64,000 bases of DNA from Streptomyces griseus (lineage in GTDB: Bacteria > Actinomycetota > Actinomycetes > Streptomycetales > Streptomycetaceae), in the NCBI RefSeq assembly GCF_900460065.1, contig NZ_UAVD01000036.1:96286-160285 (forward strand). The letters are read 5' to 3'. Every line of letters begins with the position of its first letter. Position 1 is the first letter of the stretch. Below are positions 8,176 through 15,738 of this stretch, one piece after another. The notes under the pieces are model-generated. The model was not told the origin of the DNA, searched no databases, and saw nothing but the letters and a program-made list of their open reading frames with translations. Both the position numbers and the translations under genes were made by a program.

Positions 8176-8526
8176 CTACCCGACGGCCGCGTACGTCTCG
8201 TGCAGCTCCTCGTCCTCCAGCCCGATCACCCCGGGCAGCACACCGGTGGACCGCTCGTACTCGCTGCGCGCGGTCTCCAGCAGTCGGCGCCAGGACGTGA
8301 CGGTGGGCCGACGCCGCAGCAGTGCGCGGCGCTCGCGCTCCGTCATTCCACCCCACACGCCGAATTCGACGCGATTGTCGAGCGCATCGGCCAGGCACTC
8401 GGTCCGCACCGGACATCCGGTGCACACCGCCTTGGCCCTGTTCTGCGCTGCCCCTTGTACGAACAGTTCATCCGGATCGGTAGTGCGGCAGGCTGCCTGC
8501 GCACTCCAGTCGGTTACCCAGCCCAT
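8176..8526 (-). CDS. wblA: WhiB-family iron-sulfur regulator WblA
   Basis: 116 aa. Four Fe-S cysteines in order: AACRTTDPDE, then AVCTGCPVRTECLADAL (Cys-X2-Cys-X5-Cys), followed by the G(V/I)WGG turn GVWGGMTERERRALLRRRP. The sequence MGWVTDWSAQAACRTTDP matches the WblA subgroup as I know it. WblA acts on sporulation and represses antibiotic production in Streptomyces. Start set at MGWVTDW (8526), preceded by GGAGAGGA; an upstream in-frame ATG would add 19 unconserved residues. Flanked by the ArsA-like pair and the class A PBP, as in S. coelicolor. Confidence 0.95.
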   Translation of the reverse strand: MGWVTDWSAQAACRTTDPDELFVQGAAQNRAKAVCTGCPVRTECLADALDNRVEFGVWGGMTERERRALLRRRPTVTSWRRLLETARSEYERSTGVLPGVIGLEDEELHETYAAVG

Positions 8527-9009
8527 GCCGGCGCCGTCCTCTCCCGAATCGAGGCTCCCCCACGGCGGAAGCGGCATATTCACCGCTGCCAGTTGAGGAC
8601 GTTACGGAAGGTGGGGACAGCACAACACCCCCTTCGGGCCCAATCTTGAATGGTCCGAACGGACTATGCGTATGCGGCAGATCACCCAGGGGAGTGAGCC
8701 GAGGACATGCGCGACTATCTCCGCGAAAACGGGACAGTGCACTCAAGTCGCAAGGGACTTCTCGCGACATACGGGGCGATTTCGGGAGCGCCTCGATGGC
8801 TACGTGAAGAACCATGCGGTTGCTCATCCGCCGGGCGAAGAATGACCAGAAGATGCGCATGGGATGGCTGGGGACTTGATACGGAACCGGTCTGCTGTGA
8901 CAGTTGAGAGCAGCTTAGGCCAAGGCCTCTCCGTCTGTCCGGCGAATGAGAACGTAGGCGCCGCGCGTGCGCGCGCCCGCGCGGCGCCGCCGGCCGAGCC
9001 CCTCTCCCG

Positions 9010-9291
9010 CCGGAAGACGGCCAGGGACCCGCAGGGCGGGCACGCGCCCTTCCGGATGACACGGCCGGCCCTTCCGGATGCCGCGGCCAACCCGGTCGGA
9101 TGCCGCGCCCACCGCCACCGGAAGACCGCCACGGACCCCGCAGAACGAGCGCGCCCCCCTTCCGGATACCACGGCCGGCCCTTCCGGATGCCCCGGTCGA
9201 CCGGTACGGATACCAGGGCCGACCGGTCCGGATACCACGGTCGGCCGGTCCGGAAGTCGCGTCCGAGCCGCCCGGATGTCACGGTCCGGTA
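9010..9291. repeat. 22-bp tandem repeat array upstream of the class A PBP gene
   Basis: Units of about 22 bp (consensus TTCCGGATACCACGGCCGGC + CC) start at 9050, 9072, 9094, 9116, (9138 degenerate), 9160, 9182, 9204, 9226, 9248 and 9270, all in exact 22-nt phase. Superimposed on this, 9010-9082 is repeated at 9118-9192 with few differences, a longer duplication 108 nt apart. Noncoding. Open frames across it show only translated repeat. Confidence 0.85.
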
Positions 9292-9343
9292 CCCGAACGC
9301 TCCGAGAGGCCCCTGCTCCTGCGACACGTTCATCACTACGGAT

Positions 9344-9349
9344 TAGGCT
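9344..9349 (+). promoter_or_regulatory. -10 element of a leaderless promoter (pbp)
   Basis: TAGGCT, then exactly 7 nt, then the ATG at 9357: the same hexamer and spacing as at 5424-5429. No Shine-Dalgarno sequence precedes the ATG. This also decides the start codon, excluding a longer reading frame that would translate the repeat array. Confidence 0.55.
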
Positions 9350-9356
9350 GCCCCCT

Positions 9357-11609
9357 ATGCCAAAGAAGCGCTCGGGCGGGGGTCTCACCACGACCCAGCA
9401 GGCCGCCAAGTTCCTCGGTGTCGCCGCGCTCTCCGGAGCTGTCCTGGCAGGCATCGCGCTGCCCGCAGCCGGAGCGCTGGGGCTCGCCGCCAAGGGGACG
9501 GTCGAAGGGTTCGACGAGATCCCCTCCAACCTCAAGACTCCACCGCTCAGTCAGCGGACCACGATCCAGGACCGCGACGGCGGCACCATCGCCACCGTGT
9601 ACTCCCGCGACCGCACGGTCGTCCCGCTCAAGGACATCTCGCCGCACATGCAGGCCGCGATCATCGCGATCGAGGACTCCCGCTTCTACGAGCACGGCGC
9701 GGTCGACCTCAAGGGCATCCTCCGCGCGATGAACCGCAACGTGCAGGCGGGCGGGGCGGCGCAGGGCGCGTCGACCCTCACTCAGCAGTACGTGAAGAAC
9801 GTCTTCGTCGAGGAGGCGGGCGACGACCCGGAGAAGGTCGCCGAGGCCACGCAGCAGACGCTCGGCCGCAAGGTACGCGAGCTGAAGTACGCGATCCAGG
9901 TCGAGGAGGAGCTCGGCAAGAAGAAGATCCTGGAGAACTACCTCAACATCACGTTCTTCGGGCAGCAGGCGTACGGCGTCGAGGCCGCCTCCCAGCGCTA
10001 CTTCTCCAAGCACGCCAAGGACCTCAACGTCCCCGAGGCCGCGCTGCTCGCCGGCATCGTCCAGTCGCCGAGCCGCTACGACCCGGTCAACGACACGGAG
10101 GAGGCGACCAAGCGCCGCAACACCGTGCTGGCACGGATGGCCGCGGTCAAGAGCATCTCGCAGGCCGAGGCCGACAAGGCCATGGAGACGCCCATCAAGC
10201 TGGACGTCTCCCGTCCGAAGAACGGCTGCATCACCGCCGTCAGCGGCTCCGGCTTCTTCTGCGACTACGTCCGCAAGACGATCCTCACCGACCCCGCCTT
10301 CGGCAAGACGGACGAGGACCGGGCCAAGCTCTGGAACCTCGGCGGTCTGACCATCCGGACCACGCTGGACCCGCGCGCCCAGAAGGCCGCCAACGAGGCC
10401 GCCACCGCCAAGGTGAACAAGGACGACAAGTTCGCGGCGTCCGTGGTGCAGGTCCAGCCGGGCAGCGGCAAGATCCTCTCCATGGGGCAGTCCCGCCCGT
10501 ACGGCCTGGACCAGAAGCAGAACGAGACCGTGCTGAACCTCTCCGTCAGCAACAAGATGGGCGGCAGCACGTACGGCTTCCAGGTCGGCTCGACGTTCAA
10601 GCCGTTCACCGCGGCCGCGGCGCTGGAGAAGGGCATCAGCCCGGCGACATCGTTCTCGACGGACTGGAAGATGACGCTCAAGGAGCGGGACTTCCGGAAC
10701 TGCAAGGGTTCACCAGCCGGTTACGCGGACTGGGCCCTGCAGAACGAGCTGGAGTCCGAAAAGGGCACCTGGGACATGACGAGCGCGCTCGGCAAGTCCA
10801 TCAACACCTACTTCGCGCTGCTGGAGCAGAAGGCCGGCCTCTGCGAGACCGTGGAGATGGCCAAGAAGGTCGGCTACGAGCGCGGCGACGGCAAGAAGGT
10901 CGGCGAGTACCCGTCGATCACCCTCGGCGGCGAGGTCAGCACCCCGCTCTCCATGGCCGGCGCCTACGCCGCGTTCGCCAACCGGGGCACCTACTGCACG
11001 CCGATCGCCATCGAGTCCATCAAGGACCCGCAGGGCAAGAAGCTCTCCGTGCCGAAGACGTCCTGCTCGCGGGCGATGAGCGAGAGGACCGCGGACACGA
11101 TCAACCAGATGCTCAAGGGCGTCGTGGAGGACGGCACCGGTACGCAGGCCGGACTGAGCGACCGGGACAACGCGGGCAAGACCGGTACGACCAACGACCG
11201 CAAGGACGCCTGGTTCGTCGGGTACACGCCGAACCTCTCCACCGCGGTGTGGGTCGGTGACGACGTCGGCGAGAAGAGCTCGATGTTCGGTGTCACCATC
11301 GGCGGCCAGTACTACGACAAGGTCTGCGGCGGCTGCCTGCCCGGTCCGATCTGGCGCATCGCGATGACCGGGGCCCTGGACGCGGCGGACACCCCCGGGT
11401 TCAACCCGGTCTCCGTCCCCCGGGGCAAGGAGAAGGAGGACAAGGAGAAGGGCGACCGGGACCGCGACCGCGACGACGAGGACCGCGACGACGCCAAGCC
11501 CGGCGGCGACGGCAACCGGTTCCCCGGCCTCGAACTCCCGGACGGCGCGATCGGCGGACCCGGCGGTGGCGGCGGACGGGGCCAGGGCGGCGGACAGAAC
11601 GGTCCCTGA
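9357..11609 (+). CDS. Class A penicillin-binding protein (bifunctional transglycosylase/transpeptidase)
   Basis: 750 aa. N-terminal signal anchor (FLGVAALSGAVLAGIALPAAG). Transglycosylase GT51 motifs IEDSRFYEHGAVD (near residue 104) and QGASTLTQQYVKN. Transpeptidase motifs GSTFKPF (SxxK, near 411), SINTY (SxN) and GKTGTTND (KTG, near 606). The C-terminus after about residue 690 is charged then Gly-rich (low complexity), outside the membrane. Polymerises and crosslinks peptidoglycan. Conserved neighbour of wblA. Confidence 0.94.
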   Translation: MPKKRSGGGLTTTQQAAKFLGVAALSGAVLAGIALPAAGALGLAAKGTVEGFDEIPSNLKTPPLSQRTTIQDRDGGTIATVYSRDRTVVPLKDISPHMQAAIIAIEDSRFYEHGAVDLKGILRAMNRNVQAGGAAQGASTLTQQYVKNVFVEEAGDDPEKVAEATQQTLGRKVRELKYAIQVEEELGKKKILENYLNITFFGQQAYGVEAASQRYFSKHAKDLNVPEAALLAGIVQSPSRYDPVNDTEEATKRRNTVLARMAAVKSISQAEADKAMETPIKLDVSRPKNGCITAVSGSGFFCDYVRKTILTDPAFGKTDEDRAKLWNLGGLTIRTTLDPRAQKAANEAATAKVNKDDKFAASVVQVQPGSGKILSMGQSRPYGLDQKQNETVLNLSVSNKMGGSTYGFQVGSTFKPFTAAAALEKGISPATSFSTDWKMTLKERDFRNCKGSPAGYADWALQNELESEKGTWDMTSALGKSINTYFALLEQKAGLCETVEMAKKVGYERGDGKKVGEYPSITLGGEVSTPLSMAGAYAAFANRGTYCTPIAIESIKDPQGKKLSVPKTSCSRAMSERTADTINQMLKGVVEDGTGTQAGLSDRDNAGKTGTTNDRKDAWFVGYTPNLSTAVWVGDDVGEKSSMFGVTIGGQYYDKVCGGCLPGPIWRIAMTGALDAADTPGFNPVSVPRGKEKEDKEKGDRDRDRDDEDRDDAKPGGDGNRFPGLELPDGAIGGPGGGGGRGQGGGQNGP

Positions 11610-11641
11610 CCCGTAGCCGTACTCCTGAATGACAGAAAGGA

Positions 11642-11670
11642 TGGGCGCCCGGTCCTGGACCGGGCGCCCA
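11642..11670. terminator. Bidirectional terminator between pbp and YqeY
   Basis: TGGGCGCCCGGTCC and its perfect complement fold over a minimal loop between the convergent pbp and YqeY genes, followed on the plus strand by a short C/T-rich tract. Confidence 0.75.
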
Positions 11671-11700
11671 CCCTTGTCTTCTCCGTCCCTGCCGCGTGTC

Positions 11701-12165
11701 TCAGCCGGCGAGGAGCCTCTTCACCGCGCCCGCGACCCGGCCACCCTCGGCGAGCCCGGCCACCTTCGGGTTGACGATCTTCATGACGGCGCCCATCGCG
11801 CGCGGCCCCTCGGCGCCGGCGGCCTTCGCCTCCTCGACGGCGGACGCCACGATCGCGTTCAGCTCCTCGTCGGAGAGCTGCTTGGGCAGGTAGCCGTCGA
11901 GCAGCTCGCCCTCCGCCTTCTCCCGCTCGGCCTGCTCGGTCCGGCCACCCTGGGCGAAGGCCTCGGCCGCCTCACGGCGCTTCTTCGCCTCCTTGGCGAT
12001 CACCTTCAGCACCTCGTCGTCGGAGAGCTCGCGCGCCGACGTGCCGCTGACCTCTTCCTTGGTGATCGCGGTGAGGGTGAGCCGAAGGGTGGACGAGGTC
12101 AGCTCGTCACGCGCCTTCATGGCCGTGTGGAGGTCTTCCTTGAGCTTGGACTTGAGCGTGGTCAT
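11701..12165 (-). CDS. GatB/YqeY-domain protein
   Basis: 154 aa starting MTTLKSKLKEDLHTAMKARD. Contains LRLTLTAITKEEV, AKKRREAAEAFAQGGR, DGYLPKQLSDEEL and the C-terminal GAVMKIVNPKVAG, the whole YqeY fold related to the tRNA-binding tail domain of GatB. Proposed tRNA-related role, not proven. Start at 12165; longer frames upstream run through intergenic repeats. Confidence 0.9.
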   Translation of the reverse strand: MTTLKSKLKEDLHTAMKARDELTSSTLRLTLTAITKEEVSGTSARELSDDEVLKVIAKEAKKRREAAEAFAQGGRTEQAEREKAEGELLDGYLPKQLSDEELNAIVASAVEEAKAAGAEGPRAMGAVMKIVNPKVAGLAEGGRVAGAVKRLLAG

Positions 12166-12202
12166 GCCGCGATTGTGACAGGTGCGGGGCCGGAGTCGCC
12201 CA

Positions 12203-12286
12203 CCGGTTTGCCGACCACCCCACCCGGTTCCCCCGGCCGCCCCACCGGTTCCCCCGGCCGCCCGACCGGTTTTCCGCTCACCGTTC
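12203..12286. repeat. Four tandem 21-bp repeats between YqeY and the phosphoesterase
   Basis: Each unit begins CCGGTT: 12203, 12224, 12245 and 12266. The middle two are identical over 20 of 21 bases (CCGGTTCCCCCGGCCGCCC). They occupy the divergent gap where both promoters should lie. Confidence 0.8.
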
Positions 12287-12307
12287 CGCTTCTGCGACGA
12301 TGGGCGC

Positions 12308-13246
12308 ATGCGCGCACGCTACGGAGTACCCCTGAAAGTCACGGCAGTCGGCGCGGCGGTCGGCGTCGCCGGACTCGCCTACGCCGCCGGGTTCGAGGCC
12401 CGCTCGTTCCGCCTGCGACGGGTCACCGTTCCCGTACTCCCGCACGGAGCACGCCCGTTGCGGGTGCTCCAGGTCTCCGACATCCACATGGTGAGCGGTC
12501 AGGGCAAGAAGCGTGCCTGGCTCCAGTCGCTGGCCGGCCTGCGCCCCGACTTCGTGGTCAACACGGGGGACAACCTCTCCGACCCGGAGGCCGTGCCCGA
12601 GCTGCTCGACGCGCTCGGCCCGCTGATGGAGTTCCCGGGGGTGTACGTCTTCGGCTCCAACGACTACTACGGCCCCAAGCTCCGCAACCCCGCGCGCTAC
12701 CTCCTGGAGAAGGCCCGGGGCAAGCACGGCCTCAACGGCAACGCCCCCGCGGTCGGCGTCGTCCACAACCCGTGGGAGCCGATGCGCGACGCCTTCGACG
12801 AGGCGGGCTGGCTGAACCTCTCGAACACGCGGGGCCGGCTGAAGCTCGACGGCCTGGAGGTGGCGTTCACCGGTCTGGACGACCCGCACATCAAGCGGGA
12901 CCGCTACGCCGAGGTCCAGGGCGGCCCCGAAACCGGAGCCGACCTCTCCATCGGCGTGGTCCACGCCCCGTACCTGCGCTCCCTCGACGCCTTCACGGCC
13001 GACGGCTACCCCTTGATCCTGGCGGGCCACACGCACGGCGGACAGCTGTGCATCCCGTTCTACGGGGCACTGGTCACCAACTGCGACCTGGACACCGACC
13101 GGGTGAAGGGCCTGTCGAGCCACACGGTCGGCGACCGGCGCGCCTACCTCCACGTCTCCGCGGGCTGCGGCACCAACCGCTACACCCCGGTCCGCTTCGC
13201 CTGCCCGCCCGAGGTCACCCTGCTGACGCTGACACCGAAGGCCTGA
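12308..13246 (+). CDS. Membrane-anchored metallophosphoesterase (YaeI-like)
   Basis: 312 aa. One N-terminal membrane segment (VTAVGAAVGVAGLAYAAGF). Calcineurin-like motifs: QVSDIHMV (DxH, near 57), NTGDNLSD (GDxx, near 86), FGSNDYY in place of GNH(D/E), VVHAP and GHTHGGQLCIP (near 239). Likely exported with the catalytic domain outside the membrane, like YaeI/YkuE proteins that hydrolyse lipid-type or UDP-sugar phosphates. Substrate unknown. Start chosen at MRARYG; the longer frame upstream encodes only repeats. Confidence 0.88.
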   Translation: MRARYGVPLKVTAVGAAVGVAGLAYAAGFEARSFRLRRVTVPVLPHGARPLRVLQVSDIHMVSGQGKKRAWLQSLAGLRPDFVVNTGDNLSDPEAVPELLDALGPLMEFPGVYVFGSNDYYGPKLRNPARYLLEKARGKHGLNGNAPAVGVVHNPWEPMRDAFDEAGWLNLSNTRGRLKLDGLEVAFTGLDDPHIKRDRYAEVQGGPETGADLSIGVVHAPYLRSLDAFTADGYPLILAGHTHGGQLCIPFYGALVTNCDLDTDRVKGLSSHTVGDRRAYLHVSAGCGTNRYTPVRFACPPEVTLLTLTPKA

Positions 13247-13366
13247 GCCGGGACCCCGGTGGGGCGGGATCCGGCGGGGCAGAGGCAGGCGGGGCGGTGC
13301 ACGCGGGCGGGGGCAGGCGGCCCGCAGCACGCCGGCCGGCGAGTCGCGAGGGTCTTCCCACCCGCT

Positions 13367-13372
13367 TACGGT
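13367..13372 (+). promoter_or_regulatory. -10 element of a leaderless promoter (Pr6Pr-type gene)
   Basis: TACGGT followed by 7 nt and the ATG at 13380. No ribosome-binding site is visible. Confidence 0.5.
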
Positions 13373-13379
13373 ACGCATC

Positions 13380-14153
13380 ATGACCCCGCCCCGGACCACC
13401 CTGCTCCCCCGCCCCCGGGCGGCAGAGGTGCTCCCGGACCCCGCGGCGCGCCGCCGCCCCTGGGCCGCGGCCCTGCGCGCGACCGCGTGCGGAGCCGCCG
13501 CCGCGGGCCCGGTCATCACGCTGGCCACCGGCCACGCGGCGCCACCCGCGCTCATCCACTTCACGGTCCTGGCGAACCTCCTGGTCGCGGGGGCTTTCGC
13601 GTGGTCGGCCGTACGTTCCTGGCGAGGCGGCCCACCGCTGTCGCCGCGGCTGTGGGGCGGGGTACTCCTGCTCGCCGCGGTCACCGCCCTGATGCACCAC
13701 CTGGTGCTGGTGAACCACGGCGGCCCCCCGATGAACGCCTCCCACGGCGGCCCGGCCCCGGGCGGCGGCTGGTCCGCCACCGCGAGCCTCCTGCTCCACA
13801 CGGCGACCCCCTCCGCCGTCGCCGCGGACTGGCTCCTGCTGACCTCCCCCCGCACCCTGCGCCTGGCCCACATCCCCCTCTGGCTCTCCGCCCCCGCGGC
13901 CTACCTGGCCCTCGTCCTCGCCCGCGGAGCCCTGCTCTCCCCCGACGCCGGGGCCCGCTACCCGTACCCGTTCCTCGACGTCGACACGTACGGCTACGCC
14001 GGCACCCTCACCCAGGCCCTCGCCCTCGGCCTCCTCTTCGCCGCCCTGGCCGTCCTGATCACCACCGTGGACCACCTCCGGCCGAACGTGGCGGGGTGGT
14101 TCCAGCACCGGAGAAACCGGATTTCGCCTCCGGCCGCCGGTGGGCTAAAGTAA
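13380..14153 (+). CDS. Pr6Pr-family six-helix membrane protein
   Basis: 257 aa with about six hydrophobic segments (first near residue 30, last ALALGLLFAALAVLITTV). Conserved polar points: HFTVLANLLVAG, ALMHHLVLV, and a central HTATPSAVAADWLLL, typical of the Pr6Pr/FAR-17a-like family whose members resemble AIG1 lipid hydrolases. Function unknown. Ends 28 bp before tRNA-Pro. Confidence 0.78.
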   Translation: MTPPRTTLLPRPRAAEVLPDPAARRRPWAAALRATACGAAAAGPVITLATGHAAPPALIHFTVLANLLVAGAFAWSAVRSWRGGPPLSPRLWGGVLLLAAVTALMHHLVLVNHGGPPMNASHGGPAPGGGWSATASLLLHTATPSAVAADWLLLTSPRTLRLAHIPLWLSAPAAYLALVLARGALLSPDAGARYPYPFLDVDTYGYAGTLTQALALGLLFAALAVLITTVDHLRPNVAGWFQHRRNRISPPAAGGLK

Positions 14154-14181
14154 TCGATGTCGCCGGGAGACCGGTGGACAT

Positions 14182-14255
14182 CGGGGTGTAGCGCAGCTTG
14201 GCAGCGCGCTTCGTTCGGGACGAAGAGGTCGTGGGTTCAAATCCCGCCACCCCGA
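14182..14255 (+). tRNA. tRNA-Pro (anticodon CGG)
   Basis: 74 nt. Acceptor arms CGGGGTG/CACCCCG pair perfectly, anticodon stem CTTCG/CGAAG with loop TTCGGGA gives anticodon CGG, T arm GTGGG-TTCAAAT-CCCGC is canonical, discriminator A, CCA not encoded. The 3' half from the anticodon loop on is supplied by the integrated element (attL). pSAM2-type elements are known to use a tRNA-Pro gene. Confidence 0.96.
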
Positions 14256-14260
14256 CAGCT
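14214..14260. repeat. attL of the AICE
   Basis: 47 bp from the tRNA-Pro anticodon loop through 5 bp past the discriminator (starts TTCGGGACGAAGAGGTCGTG, ends GACAGCT), identical to 26202-26248. The neighbouring bases differ on both sides, so the core is exact. Confidence 0.93.
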
Positions 14261-14271
14261 AAGCACCAGGT

Positions 14272-14307
14272 CAGAGGGCCGGTACTGATTTCAGTACCGG
14301 TCCTCTG
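14272..14307. terminator. Element-borne terminator behind tRNA-Pro
   Basis: Arms 14272-14288 and 14291-14307 (CAGAGGGCCGGTACTGA / TCAGTACCGGTCCTCTG) pair with one mismatch. It lies 16 bp beyond the tRNA and just beyond the int stop, so it can end both transcripts and replaces the chromosomal hairpin displaced to 26259. Confidence 0.65.
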
Positions 14308-14332
14308 GCGTTGTGCGTGTCTATCTGCGTGA

Positions 14333-15520
14333 CTACCGCTCCGGAGGCGCAGGAGTACCGAAGATGCCGTCCATGGCCGTCGCGCCGGTCTGGATCACCG
14401 GGCGGATCTGCTTCCGGTAGACCTCCTCCGTGACGGCCGTGCTGGAGTGGCCCACCAGCCGGGAGATCTCTTCGAGCGGGATGCCTCGGTCGGACAAGAT
14501 CGAGACGAACGACGTCCGGGTTTCCCGGGTGGTCCACTCATGGGGCTTGAGGTCGACGCCCGGCATCTGCGCGGCCCCAGCCAAGACCTTGCGGAACTCT
14601 CGCCGGACGTTCGCCGCGTCCAACTCCGTGCCGACCGCCGAAGTGAACACGAGCCCCGATTCCTGCCACTGATCACCAGCCGCGACACGCTGCCAGCCCT
14701 GACGCTCACGCTGGACCTTGAGCGCGTCGACAGCCCGACCCGGCAGCGCGAGTGTACGGCGGGACTTCCTCGTCTTGGTGTCGCCGGAGCTGCGGACCGA
14801 GCGCCAAACGGCGATGTGCGGCGGGATCTCCGGGGTGACGGTCGGATCTCCGTCGAGGTCGACATGATCCCAGCGCAACGGACGCATCTCCTCGGTACGG
14901 CCACCGGTGAGGAGCGAGACCACGACGTACGCGTAGAGCGGTGAGTCCTCGGCAGCCACGAGCACGGCGTCTGCCTGCTTGAGCGTGAGCGACTTGGACG
15001 GCCGACCGGGACGGCCGGCGGGGACCGAGCACAGCTCGACGACGTTGCGCTTCACCTTGTCCCTGGCCATGGCTCGCTTGACCGCACGGTTGAGGCACGA
15101 GCGGATGGCCTCCAGCGATCGCGTGCTGAGGACCTTGGTCTTGTCCGCAAGCCACCTGTCGACGTCATCAGCGCTCAAGTCCCGGAGCTTCCGGGCGCCA
15201 AGGGAAGGGATCACGTGGGTGTTGCAGAGGGTCGTGTTCGTCTCGACGGTCGACTTGTCGCGGCCCGAGAGCCCGTACGCAAGCCAATCCGTCACCGCGT
15301 CCCTGACGGTGTAGCCCGTTGGCGCGATGGCAAGGCCATCCTCGAAGTCCCGCAGCACCTCCTTCAGCTTGGCCTTGGCCGCAGTCTTGGTCTTGCCGCT
15401 CGCCCGCTTCACGATCCGCTTGCCGCTGGGGTCATAGCCGAGGCTGGCCGTGGCAATCCAACGTTGCCGCTTCTCATCCCAGTGCAGCCCACCGTCACCA
15501 CGACTACGCCGCTTAGTCAC
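14333..15520 (-). CDS. int: Tyrosine site-specific integrase
   Basis: 395 aa. N-terminal arm/core-binding domains (TVRDAVTDWLAYGL, THVIPSLGARKLRDLSADDVD). Catalytic domain: Arg208 in LTGGRTEEMRPLRW, then TTRETRTSFVS (Arg332-x-x-Arg335, where most family members have HxxR), LVGHSSTAV with His358, and nucleophile Tyr368 in EEVYRKQIRPV. It integrates and, with Xis, excises the element at tRNA-Pro. Its stop is 72 bp from attL. Overlaps the xis stop by four bases. Confidence 0.93.
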   Translation of the reverse strand: MTKRRSRGDGGLHWDEKRQRWIATASLGYDPSGKRIVKRASGKTKTAAKAKLKEVLRDFEDGLAIAPTGYTVRDAVTDWLAYGLSGRDKSTVETNTTLCNTHVIPSLGARKLRDLSADDVDRWLADKTKVLSTRSLEAIRSCLNRAVKRAMARDKVKRNVVELCSVPAGRPGRPSKSLTLKQADAVLVAAEDSPLYAYVVVSLLTGGRTEEMRPLRWDHVDLDGDPTVTPEIPPHIAVWRSVRSSGDTKTRKSRRTLALPGRAVDALKVQRERQGWQRVAAGDQWQESGLVFTSAVGTELDAANVRREFRKVLAGAAQMPGVDLKPHEWTTRETRTSFVSILSDRGIPLEEISRLVGHSSTAVTEEVYRKQIRPVIQTGATAMDGIFGTPAPPER

Positions 15521-15738
15521 TGCTCAGCCCCAGCTTCCCGCTCCAGGAGCGCAACGTAGTCAGTGATGGCGGAAGCCGGAACGAGGCGGGTCCGCCCTTC
15601 CTTGACGGTTCGGAGACGACCAGCACGGATCAAGTCGTAGACAACGCTTCGGCTCAGCCCCAGCACCCTCACAGCATCGGGAACGCGGTACAGGGCCGGA
15701 GGGATCGCCGGTCCCCCAATGTCGAGTACGGTCACCAT
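15517..15738 (-). CDS. xis: Excisionase, helix-turn-helix
   Basis: 73 aa. MerR/Xis-type helix-turn-helix: YRVPDAVRVLGLSRSVVYDLIRAGRLRTVKEG, then RTRLVPASAITDYVALLE, the usual DNA-binding excisionase of AICEs. GTG/ATG region overlaps int (ATGA 15517-15520) and its own start overlaps the repSA stop, so repSA-xis-int form one operon as in pSAM2. Confidence 0.9.
   Translation of the reverse strand: MVTVLDIGGPAIPPALYRVPDAVRVLGLSRSVVYDLIRAGRLRTVKEGRTRLVPASAITDYVALLEREAGAEQ

Larger units (their letters stand above)
8527..9356. other. Long wblA-pbp divergent intergenic region
   Basis: 830 bp with no convincing gene. The part next to wblA (8527-8900) is less GC-rich than its surroundings and probably carries the wblA promoter and a long leader. 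It contains CGAAAACGGG- and GTGACAGTT-type tracts but I cannot assign sites. The distal part is filled by the 22-bp repeat array described separately. The pbp promoter closes the region. Confidence 0.6.

Noticed and set aside
9010..9291. CRISPR array
   Set aside because: No spacers, imperfect units and no cas genes.
9078..9356. N-terminal extension of the PBP through the repeat array
   Set aside because: The extension is a translation of 22-bp repeats. A leaderless promoter and signal anchor fix the start at 9357.
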